Shown piece by piece: positions 38,073 to 45,092 of a stretch of 64,000 nucleotides of DNA. Within the stretch, counting starts at the first letter, position 1; every line of letters starts with the position of its first letter. This stretch comes from an uncultured Prevotellaceae bacterium (GTDB lineage: Bacteria; Bacteroidota; Bacteroidia; Bacteroidales; Bacteroidaceae). The notes under the pieces are model-generated. The model worked only from the letters and a program-made list of their open reading frames with translations. It was not told the origin of the DNA and did no database searches. The stretch covers positions 29,571 through 93,570 of the forward strand of contig ONWA01000009.1 in assembly GCA_900321425.1 (NCBI GenBank), given 5' to 3'. A program made the position numbers and the translations under genes.

Positions 38073-38667
38073 TGCTTGTCACGCTGTTGGGGATGGTGAC
38101 GGAGGTAAGGCCAGAACAACTTCGGAAAGCATAATTACCAATACTCGTCACGCTGTTAGGAATGGTAACGGAGGTAAGGCCAGAACAACCAGAGAAAGCA
38201 TAATTGCCAATACTTGTTACGCTGTTGGGGATGGTGACGGAGGTAAGGCCAGAACACCCCTCAAAAGAAGAAATGCCTATACTCGTCACGCTGTTAGGGA
38301 TGGTGATGGAGGTAAGTCTAGAGCAACCGCTGAACGCAGCATCTCCAATGCTCGTCACACTATTGGGGATGGTGACGGAGGTAAGACCAGAGCAACCATA
38401 GAACGCACGCTCTCCAATTGCAGTCACATCATATGTTTTTCCATTTAAGGTTATAGATTCTGGAATAACAACATTGCCAGTGTATTCATTTGGATAAGAG
38501 TTAGGTCTATAGGTTACAGCCAACTCTGTGTTGTTATTAATATAATTGTAATAAATCTTTTTGCCATCTGCATTCTTCACTTCAATGGTGTGTGCAGAAG
38601 CACATAGCACAAACATGCTCATAAGCATGGTGAGAACAAAAGAATAGTACCTTTTTTCCATAGCCAT
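37972..38667 (-). CDS. BspA-like leucine-rich repeat protein, N-terminal fragment with signal peptide
   Basis: 231 codons. A signal peptide ([18 protein letters not shown]) is followed by a short adapter domain and six LRR_5 repeats, after which the frame runs out into an unrelated tail ([10 protein letters not shown]). Deleting one copy of a 22-bp tandem duplication joins it to the downstream frame as a single protein of 1598 aa. -7 element TAACTTTG at 38709-38716 (minus). As it stands, the gene is off; the fragment might be secreted but lacks the C-terminal region. Confidence 0.8.
   Translation of the reverse strand: MAMEKRYYSFVLTMLMSMFVLCASAHTIEVKNADGKKIYYNYINNNTELAVTYRPNSYPNEYTGNVVIPESITLNGKTYDVTAIGERAFYGCSGLTSVTIPNSVTSIGDAAFSGCSRLTSITIPNSVTSIGISSFEGCSGLTSVTIPNSVTSIGNYAFSGCSGLTSVTIPNSVTSIGNYAFRSCSGLTSVTIPNSVTSIGSNAFYGCSGLTSVTIPNYLRHHPQQRDKHWK
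37995..38038. repeat. 22-bp perfect tandem duplication causing frameshift
   Basis: Copies at 37995-38016 and 38017-38038 are identical (GTTGGGGATGGTGACGGAGG plus TA). Neighbouring LRR units have one copy at this place. 22 is not a multiple of 3, so the extra copy shifts the frame; 4819 minus 22 equals 4797, an exact multiple of three. Confidence 0.95.
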
Positions 38668-38806
38668 ATATGGTTTTTATTGTTTTTAGTTATTAGAATA
38701 TTCGGCTTCAAAGTTACAAATTATTTTTCATTTATAATGAAAATGCGAAAAAAAAAATAAATTTTGTGCTCAAATTCAATAAAATGTGCGTAAATTTGCC
38801 AGTAGA

Positions 38807-39202
38807 ATGATGAATTTGATTATATCCATAAAGCCCAAATATGCTCAAATGATTCTTAATGGCAGCAAGAGGTATGAATATCGCAAGTCTATCCCACAGA
38901 GGCACGATATTCAGAAGGTCTATATCTATGCAACAAAGCCAATCTGTAGGATTGTGGGAGAGTTCAGATTGAATGGAATCGTTGCAGATTCCCCACAGAA
39001 GGTATGGGCTGCAACTGCTAGACATGGAGGCATCACTGAAGCATTCTTCAATGACTATTTCAAGGGTAGAGACAAGGCGTATGCTCTAAAGGTAGGTGAT
39101 GTAATCAAGTATGATGTTCCCATAGACCCCAAGAAGGTTATCGCAGACTTTACCCCTCCACAGAATTTTATGTACACAAACAAAAACATGGACTTGAAGT
39201 AA
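38807..39202 (+). CDS. ASCH/PUA-like domain protein
   Basis: 131 aa from the ATG at 38807. A GTG at 38786 lies upstream of a TAAATTTG -7-like element (38791-38798), so it is probably not used. The start I-S-I-K-P-K-Y-A-Q-M-I-L-N-G-S-K-R-Y-E-Y fits the ASCH superfamily, PUA-like small domains thought to bind RNA or modified nucleotides; some are amidohydrolases. It is convergent with the NADAR gene at 39693 and may belong to the same functional cluster. No promoter -33 box at ideal spacing. Confidence 0.65.
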   Translation: MMNLIISIKPKYAQMILNGSKRYEYRKSIPQRHDIQKVYIYATKPICRIVGEFRLNGIVADSPQKVWAATARHGGITEAFFNDYFKGRDKAYALKVGDVIKYDVPIDPKKVIADFTPPQNFMYTNKNMDLK

Positions 39203-39457
39203 TCAAGCCCATTGATGAAAAGAATGAGGGATGTAGCGGTCAAGATTCAGTATTACGAAAATACCTATAGTACATCCATTGCCTTACGGTCAACGGCATT
39301 CCCCTCTATGCGAAATGGGTTAGGATGGAAGCAGACTGAATAGTTTTAAGCAGATAGTTACCATGTCTCTCGATTGATGGTCATCCTTCCCATTATGTTC
39401 TGTCCGCAAAGGTACAAAGTTTCAATCAAATTTGCAAGAAATCCAAATTAAAATTAT
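39203..39457 (-). other. Non-coding stretch with possible minus-strand RNA
   Basis: No plausible ORF. On the minus strand a near-consensus promoter CTTG-N20-TACCTTTG (39407-39438) would drive a transcript leftward, antisense to the ASCH gene end. The transcript would contain AGGATG...CATCCT pairing and an AGAGG-(3 nt)-ATGCC-(2 nt)-TTGACCGTAAGG block. A similar block occurs in the RNA candidate at 44055-44360. No clear terminator. Confidence 0.3.
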
Positions 39458-39469
39458 TAACTTTGCATC

Positions 39470-39624
39470 ACTCCCCTAACCTAGCGAGGTTGGAGCAAGG
39501 GAACGTTTACGCTTTTCCAATTGTATGTTGAAGTTGCCAAGACATTCGGCATGGAAAGCCTAAACTGCTTCTATACAATGTCATGTCTTACGGTGCATAT
39601 CGAGAGATTTTGCACCGTTTTTTA
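39470..39624 (+). ncRNA. Candidate structured small RNA (about 150 nt)
   Basis: A TAACTTTG -7 element at 39458-39465 (nearest TTTG is 3 bp off ideal spacing) precedes a non-coding segment with nested pairing: AACCT-AGCG-AGGTT, GGGAACG-TTTA-CG, ATTGTAT...ATACAAT, TGCC...GGCA. It ends in a rho-independent terminator, GGTGCA...TGCACC (39592-39616) followed by GTTTTTTT. No ORF with a start and ribosome site is seen. It lies between the convergent ASCH and NADAR genes. Family unknown. Confidence 0.5.
39592..39624 (+). terminator. Rho-independent terminator of the 39470 RNA
   Basis: Stem GGTGCA / TGCACC with a 13-nt loop, then G and a run of seven T. It works on the + strand, toward the convergent NADAR gene. 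Confidence 0.75.
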
Positions 39625-39692
39625 TTATTCCCTCATTGATACCTTATAGTTTGTGGGCTTCCCGTTCAAATCCCCCAGACTGCCATGAATGA

Positions 39693-40316
39693 TTAGCACA
39701 TCACGCACCTCTGAATAGCAATGCCAGTATAATTAGCACCGATATACTTGCCAAAGAACGGGCTCTTTTCATCTGTCACTTTGAGAACGCCAGCCTTTAC
39801 TTTAGGTTTAGTGTAGATGTATTCACAGAAATACTTATCTCGATGAGCATTGACATACTCCCTAAATTCTGGGCAATAATCGTACTTAATCTTGATTGCG
39901 GCACTAGATATTACCCAATCATTCAAATCCCATTTCTCTTCACCTATGGCTGCAATGGTCTCTTCTCTAACCTTCCTATAGAGAGTCTGAATATTCTTAT
40001 TGGCTTTAACCTCCATACCATCCTTGCATTTACATATCATATTCAAGACGTGCTCAACTTCATCCTTATACTCTGGTTTGCTGTTATCTTCAATAAATGC
40101 CCCAATAATCATCTGCTCGACAGAGTTGTATTCTTTACCCCTCCAAGGCAATGGGACGCTGCTAGCATACATATTACTGAGCATCTTGGCATCTCCTTTG
40201 GAATTATATCTAAACAGTATAATGTCCTTTTCGTCATAGACCCTAAGATACTGTCTCAGATACCCCACCTTAGCCAATAACTCATCAACGTTCTTTATCG
40301 AATTGAAAAATCCCAT
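39693..40316 (-). CDS. NADAR-superfamily protein (stand-alone)
   Basis: 207 aa. L-S-N-M-Y (46-50), then G-K-E-Y-N-S-V-E-Q with Glu67 and a following helix match the N-terminal NADAR signature. F-R-E-Y (151-154) and the C-terminal F-G-K-Y-I-G-A-N-Y-T-G segment match the rest. NADAR proteins (YbiA/RibX-like) cleave N-glycosidic bonds; some remove ADP-ribose from guanine bases and act as antitoxins to DarT1-type enzymes. The gene begins 5 bp after the stop of the large SIS-NADAR-ARH gene, so the two are translationally coupled or at least co-transcribed. Its exact substrate cannot be told. Confidence 0.75.
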   Translation of the reverse strand: MGFFNSIKNVDELLAKVGYLRQYLRVYDEKDIILFRYNSKGDAKMLSNMYASSVPLPWRGKEYNSVEQMIIGAFIEDNSKPEYKDEVEHVLNMICKCKDGMEVKANKNIQTLYRKVREETIAAIGEEKWDLNDWVISSAAIKIKYDYCPEFREYVNAHRDKYFCEYIYTKPKVKAGVLKVTDEKSPFFGKYIGANYTGIAIQRCVMC

Positions 40317-40321
40317 AGCAT

Positions 40322-43300
40322 TTACCCTTTTAGAATATCATCCAACAATACACCGCTCTTGATTGAGAGCATTTCCTTCTTTGAAGCCTTATTCTCATCC
40401 GTTAGTTTCAAGTCTTGAACGACATCATCTTCTTTTCCCCTCTGAGACGTTTTCTTTCCTTTGGCAGTAGTTCCCTTGGCTTTTTGCTTTGACGCTCTCA
40501 TAGGGGCTGGAATCACTGTTTCCAGACCTCCATTAGTTTCATCCTCATCTGTAGGTGATACTACAATGGACAAAGCTTCGTCTTCTTCTGTCATTCCATG
40601 ATTGTTTTCTTTCCTCTCAGAACCAAGTTTAAACCTAGAATAGAAAGCACTCAGTATCTTTCTCAACTCTAGAGGCAATTGCTTACATACTTTCTCAGCG
40701 AACTCTTGTGGAATATCCATTTGTGCTGCCGCTATTGCTCCGCTCATACAAGCCATTGTGTCAGTATCACCCCCAAGGGAGATTGCGAGTCTCACGACAT
40801 CCTCATAGTTCTTTCCCTCCATGAAACAGATGATGGATTCTGGCACCACTCTATCACAATTCGAAATTCTGCCGTATGTTGGTCTTATCTCATCAACGCT
40901 TCTGTTGAGGTCATAGGTAGGGAACAGTTCCAATATGGTCTGCTTAATCTCTGCCTTGGTCTTTCCGTGAAGATGCAAGAATATGGCTGTTGCAATGGCT
41001 TGTGCGCCTCTGACACCCTCTTCACCATTATGTGTAACCTCGGCTTGAATCTTTGCCAACTCCAAGCATTGATTTAAGTCCTTTGCATAGTAGGCAATTG
41101 GTGACACTCTCATTGCGCAACCATCACCACCACTTGCATAAGCCTCTCTACTATCCGTCTTTATCCACGCCTTAAATCCACGGCTAAATGTCTTTGGCAT
41201 GAAGCGAGTTCCAAAGTCTTTCACAATGTCAAGGAGTGTATCTTTGCTATGCGTAGAATCATCCAAGAGCCACTTAGCCACAGCCAAAGTTAGCACCGTA
41301 TCATCTGTAAAGGTCATATTCTTCAGCAATCGTAGTTTCTTGACATTGGCTAGTTTTATAGCCTTTTCTCTTACTACAGTCTGACCTTCCTTCTTTTCAC
41401 GCTCATATACAGAGCCCAGCATATCACCGCAAATAGCACCCATGATGCCCAATGTGGGGACAAGCCTCAGTCTAGGTGTTATTGCTCTAACTCTTACCCT
41501 ACCACTTGGTTCTTTGTCGAAGCGTAGAACTTGACCAAACCAGTTGATGTTCGCATTGTTCAATATCGTTTCATCGATGGGCATTTCTACCTTGTCATAG
41601 AGCGCAAGTTTAGCCATTGTAAGAATCTGTCCCATTGCGTTTTCGCCTACCCATTCGCCCACGTTGCAGACTGAATAAGTAACGTCTCTGACAGCCTTTG
41701 AGTTCTTTCCTACACCATTTTCTACCTCTGCCGCCTTGGTGACTACGCTCCTTTCAGACAACAGTTCTTCATTCCACGCACCCCATTGGGTATCTTTCTC
41801 CTTCTGCGCTTGCTCAATGATGACCGCATCCCTTGGAATGGATAGAAGGATGTCTCTGAATCCCTTGTTCTGCCTTACCTTCTCAGCAATGATGAACTTC
41901 ATCCACTCGTAACACCATTGCTGTTTGCCTTTCTCAAATTCTGTATCACGTCTGTACTTCCAATATTCATCGATGTCCCCTTCACCACTCTTGATAAACT
42001 TGCGCTTCATCTTCAAACCATTGGTAAGCCATCCGTTCTGAGGGGCAATTATCTCATTCTGAATCTCTATGGATTTTTCAGAATTATCAAAGATTGCCAA
42101 CTGATATGGAACTTCAGAATTGGGGAAATCTATACCCAATATTTTTACACCAAAACCATTGGACATATTGCCCAACTTTAGATTGATACCATCCCTTACG
42201 TCATCCTTGCTGTTGAAACTCCAACACTCACGCTTCATGGTGTCGTATGTGTGGGTTGTCCTAAAACTGAAATCATCGAATGACAGAGGCTTTGCACTCT
42301 TCCAATTCTTTCTTGCTTGCTCGGTTCTTAACGGCTCTTTCTGAAGAATCTCATCCCTTGCCTTGAAGAGTTCTGTTAGCGATTGGAACTTGACCTTCCT
42401 TCTGTCATTGACCTCCTTCATCAATACCTTTTCTTGTTCTTGGTCTAATGCTCCGTATAAGTCAAAGTCTTGTTTGAAGTCCACACCGTTCTTTGGTTTT
42501 TTCTTGTCCACATACTCATTGGGATTTGGGTCACAAGGATTGGTGTGATGGTATTTCTCAGCCATTTCAGCAACAAACATATTTGCCTTATACAGCAAAT
42601 CTAATGTTGCTAGTGGGGTAAAATGCTCTGAGCGTATGGTTATGATTGGAAGATGTGGTGGCATCGCCTCAATCAATTGTTCATATAGTTTTTCTTCCCT
42701 AGGTGTAACCAAACATATCAATGCTGCTTCAGTATAGGGGTAATTCCTATTCTTTATGAAGTTGCCATCCATTATGAATCGACCATGAGTATAGTTCTTG
42801 TAGTCTTGAACCATGCACGCTGCCATACCACCCTCCACAATGGTATTGTCAACACTGTATGCGACTGGCTCACCATAACTGCCATACAAGATTGTGAAGT
42901 GCTTTATCTGCTCTATTGAGGGTACTGAAGCCACTTGGTTTGCAGCCCCATAAGTATAGTTCTCAGATGCAATGGGATTGAAGTTCAACTTCTTAACGAA
43001 GTCTCTATCTTCGCTGAATGCCATATAGAAGAGAGCAACATAATAATAGACGCTACCAAGACCAATGAAGCCATCTTCAACATCAAGGTTTTCAAGCATG
43101 AGTGAGTACCTACACTTCTTTTCCAAATCGCCTCGGATTTTCTCACTATCTTTTGCCTCCTTGCTGCCCACCTTGTAATTGGGGTCTGGCTTTATCATCG
43201 GAGCACAAGTAAAGTCTGGATTCAACCTCATGCACCTCTTGCCAATGTAATTGATGTCTATATTATCCATGCCCTTGCTGACCAACAGAACCTTTGAGTT

Positions 43301-43828
43301 CTTGATGGTTGCATCTGACAATGAATTGCAAGAATAACACGTGATAGCTCTGCCCAAACCTTGATATGTACCGTATAGAAGTGCTGCATATACGGCTTGA
43401 CTGAATTTGCCTCCATGACCCGTTGCAATCAATGGACGTGTCGGCTCATTGAAAAAGAAATCATGCAACAGTTTTATTTGTTTCTCGTCAGTCTCCTTCT
43501 CCATCCTCTCTAGGAATTTGGGCACTCTCGTCATGATGTCACTCATCAGTTTGTAGTTCTTCCTAGTGAGGGGCTTTTGGTCTTTTTTTAGGTCTCTGCC
43601 ATCCTCAAAGTACGTTATAGGCAGTCCAAGTCCATTTACAGCAATCTTCTCCAAGATGTCTAGTTTTAGGGCTTTCATGCCATTTAGAACCTTGTTAGTA
43701 TGGGAATAAGAGAGTTGAGCCTTATCTGCAAGTTGCTTGATACTCAGATGACGCTCCTTCATTACATCCCATATTCTATCTACTCGTGGGTCTGATATTC
43801 GAGAAAGATTTTCTTTCTTGTTTGCCAT
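40322..43828 (-). CDS. HTH-SIS-NADAR-ADP-ribosylglycohydrolase fusion protein
   Basis: 1168 aa. Residues 15-75: XRE-type helix-turn-helix (L-S-I-K-Q-L-A-D-K-A-Q-L-S-Y). About 100-440: SIS-like sugar-phosphate-binding region (A-T-G-H-G-G-K-F-S at 135-143). About 500-745: NADAR (G-N-M-S-N at 553-557, Glu572, Y-Q, W-G at 682, G-E-N-A-M-G-Q-I-L at 728-736). About 790-1065: DraG/ARH-type ADP-ribosylglycohydrolase with both Mg-binding motifs intact, F-T-D-D-T (840-844) and G-G-D-T-D-T (1019-1024). The tail 1066-1168 is Lys/Glu-rich. Two hydrolases of ADP-ribose-type bonds, a sugar-binding module and a DNA-binding head in one protein suggest sensing or processing of ADP-ribosylated or NAD-derived species. 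Own consensus promoter (43854-43884). Function inferred only. Confidence 0.8.
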   Translation of the reverse strand: MANKKENLSRISDPRVDRIWDVMKERHLSIKQLADKAQLSYSHTNKVLNGMKALKLDILEKIAVNGLGLPITYFEDGRDLKKDQKPLTRKNYKLMSDIMTRVPKFLERMEKETDEKQIKLLHDFFFNEPTRPLIATGHGGKFSQAVYAALLYGTYQGLGRAITCYSCNSLSDATIKNSKVLLVSKGMDNIDINYIGKRCMRLNPDFTCAPMIKPDPNYKVGSKEAKDSEKIRGDLEKKCRYSLMLENLDVEDGFIGLGSVYYYVALFYMAFSEDRDFVKKLNFNPIASENYTYGAANQVASVPSIEQIKHFTILYGSYGEPVAYSVDNTIVEGGMAACMVQDYKNYTHGRFIMDGNFIKNRNYPYTEAALICLVTPREEKLYEQLIEAMPPHLPIITIRSEHFTPLATLDLLYKANMFVAEMAEKYHHTNPCDPNPNEYVDKKKPKNGVDFKQDFDLYGALDQEQEKVLMKEVNDRRKVKFQSLTELFKARDEILQKEPLRTEQARKNWKSAKPLSFDDFSFRTTHTYDTMKRECWSFNSKDDVRDGINLKLGNMSNGFGVKILGIDFPNSEVPYQLAIFDNSEKSIEIQNEIIAPQNGWLTNGLKMKRKFIKSGEGDIDEYWKYRRDTEFEKGKQQWCYEWMKFIIAEKVRQNKGFRDILLSIPRDAVIIEQAQKEKDTQWGAWNEELLSERSVVTKAAEVENGVGKNSKAVRDVTYSVCNVGEWVGENAMGQILTMAKLALYDKVEMPIDETILNNANINWFGQVLRFDKEPSGRVRVRAITPRLRLVPTLGIMGAICGDMLGSVYEREKKEGQTVVREKAIKLANVKKLRLLKNMTFTDDTVLTLAVAKWLLDDSTHSKDTLLDIVKDFGTRFMPKTFSRGFKAWIKTDSREAYASGGDGCAMRVSPIAYYAKDLNQCLELAKIQAEVTHNGEEGVRGAQAIATAIFLHLHGKTKAEIKQTILELFPTYDLNRSVDEIRPTYGRISNCDRVVPESIICFMEGKNYEDVVRLAISLGGDTDTMACMSGAIAAAQMDIPQEFAEKVCKQLPLELRKILSAFYSRFKLGSERKENNHGMTEEDEALSIVVSPTDEDETNGGLETVIPAPMRASKQKAKGTTAKGKKTSQRGKEDDVVQDLKLTDENKASKKEMLSIKSGVLLDDILKG

Positions 43829-43853
43829 ATAATGTTATTAGGTTAGACGATGG

Positions 43854-43884
43854 CAAAGTTACAAAAAAATATTAATACACCAAA
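43854..43884 (-). promoter_or_regulatory. Promoter of the SIS-NADAR-ARH operon
   Basis: Minus strand TTTG-N19-TAACTTTG, 25 bp before the ATG, so the leader is only about 20 nt. The encoded HTH could act here, but no clear operator palindrome was seen. Confidence 0.7.
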
Positions 43885-44054
43885 ATATGTCTGTATGATT
43901 ATATTACAATTCAAATATTTTTTAAGAACTCATACTTGTTTTGCATCCCCACAATGTGAGCAAACGAACATAAGTTTTTATTATAACGCTTATATGTTCA
44001 TGTAAACATATTGTCATGATATTAATCTGACATTAAAAAATATCATCTTCAGCA

Positions 44055-44360
44055 ATAAAAAAAGGAAGCCCAAGACAAGGGCTTCCAAATGAGATTGTAT
44101 ATTTCTAATGATTCAGAATTGAATGTTCTATAGAAATGATTTCATATATTTTCCCCTCCGCATTACTTGTAGGAGGCATCCCATAAATTGAAAGAGGATG
44201 GTGGTTGTTTGAGCCGCACCGCTTAGCGATTGTCGTTATTCCCCCAAAACCTTACGGACAATGGGCATCCTCTATTAAAAAGAGGGGGGATATTCCACGA
44301 TTAAACCTTATATCTGAATCCCTCCGCATTGCTGCATGGAGGCATCCCCCCAATTTTATT
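44055..44360 (-). ncRNA. Candidate structured non-coding RNA, about 300 nt
   Basis: Consensus promoter on the minus strand (44367-44398) and strong terminator (44064-44086) frame a region with no ORF but much structure. Two similar hairpins of the form GGATGCCTCC...GCGGAGGG (plus-strand 44155-44183 and 44319-44349) lie near the 3' and 5' ends. Between them GAGGATG pairs with CATCCTC, enclosing TTGTC / GACAA pairing. G-rich runs (GGGGGG) sit beside C-rich runs. It lies upstream of, and on the same strand as, the SIS-NADAR-ARH operon, which has a separate promoter, so it is probably an independent RNA. I do not recognise a known family. Confidence 0.6.
44064..44086 (-). terminator. Rho-independent terminator of the 44055-44360 RNA
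   Basis: 8-bp perfect stem GGAAGCCC / GGGCTTCC with a 7-nt loop, followed on the minus strand by TTTTTTTATT. Confidence 0.85.
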
Positions 44361-44366
44361 TTGCGA

Positions 44367-44398
44367 CAAAGATACAAAGAATCACTGAGAAATGCAAA
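44367..44398 (-). promoter_or_regulatory. Promoter of the structured RNA
   Basis: Minus strand TTTG-N20-TATCTTTG, exact Bacteroidetes consensus; predicted start near 44360. Confidence 0.75.
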
Positions 44399-44529
44399 CA
44401 GATTAATAAAAAATGGTGCTAATCATCGTGATTAACACCTTCATTCGTTTTTTATTTTGTTTATTGGGTGTAACACCTATCTTCAATTATGTTATATAAA
44501 AGAGAATATTTGGTATTCAATGGTATTGG

Positions 44530-44784
44530 TTATCCTTCATTCTTCTTAATGTATAGGTGCGCTGCCTTCACAATAAGATATGCAATCGTGAAATGTACGT
44601 ACCCAAAGAATCCAAAACCAAGGCCATAAAGGGAAACGTATGGCCAAATACCATTACCTCCTGAGAAAAGATTGCCAATAAACACAAGTCCTATGACAAA
44701 AAGGATTACACAGATAACAATTAAAACTTTTAGCAGTCCTACAAGAAAACCACCAAATAGAATTTCAGTGAATGTTTTGCTCAT
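44530..44784 (-). CDS. Small membrane protein (84 aa)
   Basis: Two or three hydrophobic segments (about 8-45 and 50-75) and a basic end K-K-N-E-G. No family recognised. It follows the 64-aa acidic gene and hsdR on the same strand, about 105 bp downstream of the former, so it may belong to the RM transcript. No cysteine or charged catalytic pattern. Confidence 0.6.
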   Translation of the reverse strand: MSKTFTEILFGGFLVGLLKVLIVICVILFVIGLVFIGNLFSGGNGIWPYVSLYGLGFGFFGYVHFTIAYLIVKAAHLYIKKNEG

Positions 44785-44889
44785 AATAGTAATATTTAAA
44801 ATGAATACTTAAGTTCCTAATCTGCCACAAAGATAGGAAAAATATCTAAGACCTTCAAACTTTATTATTAAAAACTGATACAGAGACGA

Positions 44890-45084
44890 TTAATCATCCC
44901 ACAAATCACTATCACCTACGCTGCCATCACGATAACCATCACCATCATTATCTGGTGCATCCCAATCCCATATATGGGAATCGTGGGTATCATTATACGG
45001 TATGTTCTTGCGCCATGCGTCTGGTTCATACTTGTTACCAAACAAGCCACTATCTTTCTTAGGTTTTTTATCAAAGAATCCCAT
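44890..45084 (-). CDS. Small acidic protein (64 aa)
   Basis: Starts M-G-F-F-D-K-K-P-K-K and then becomes very acidic (D-N-D-G-D-G-Y-R-D-G, a possible calcium-binding-like loop), with a pI that must be low. It begins 8 bp after the hsdR stop, so probably co-translated with the type I RM operon. Function unknown. An acidic, DNA-mimic-like character is conceivable but only a guess. Confidence 0.55.
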   Translation of the reverse strand: MGFFDKKPKKDSGLFGNKYEPDAWRKNIPYNDTHDSHIWDWDAPDNDGDGYRDGSVGDSDLWDD

Positions 45085-45092
45085 AAGCTTGA

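Noticed and set aside
33849-38667. CRISPR-like array suggested by dozens of regular repeats
   Set aside because: The 69-bp periodicity is coding LRR_5 repeats; there are no unique spacers between constant repeats and no cas genes.
39693-43828. DarT-DarG toxin-antitoxin pair
   Set aside because: No ADP-ribosyltransferase (DarT-like) ORF is present next to the NADAR/ARH genes, and the layout is different.
44055-44360. Retron msr-msd or group II intron RNA
   Set aside because: No reverse transcriptase is encoded anywhere in the window and no intron domain V-like ending was seen.
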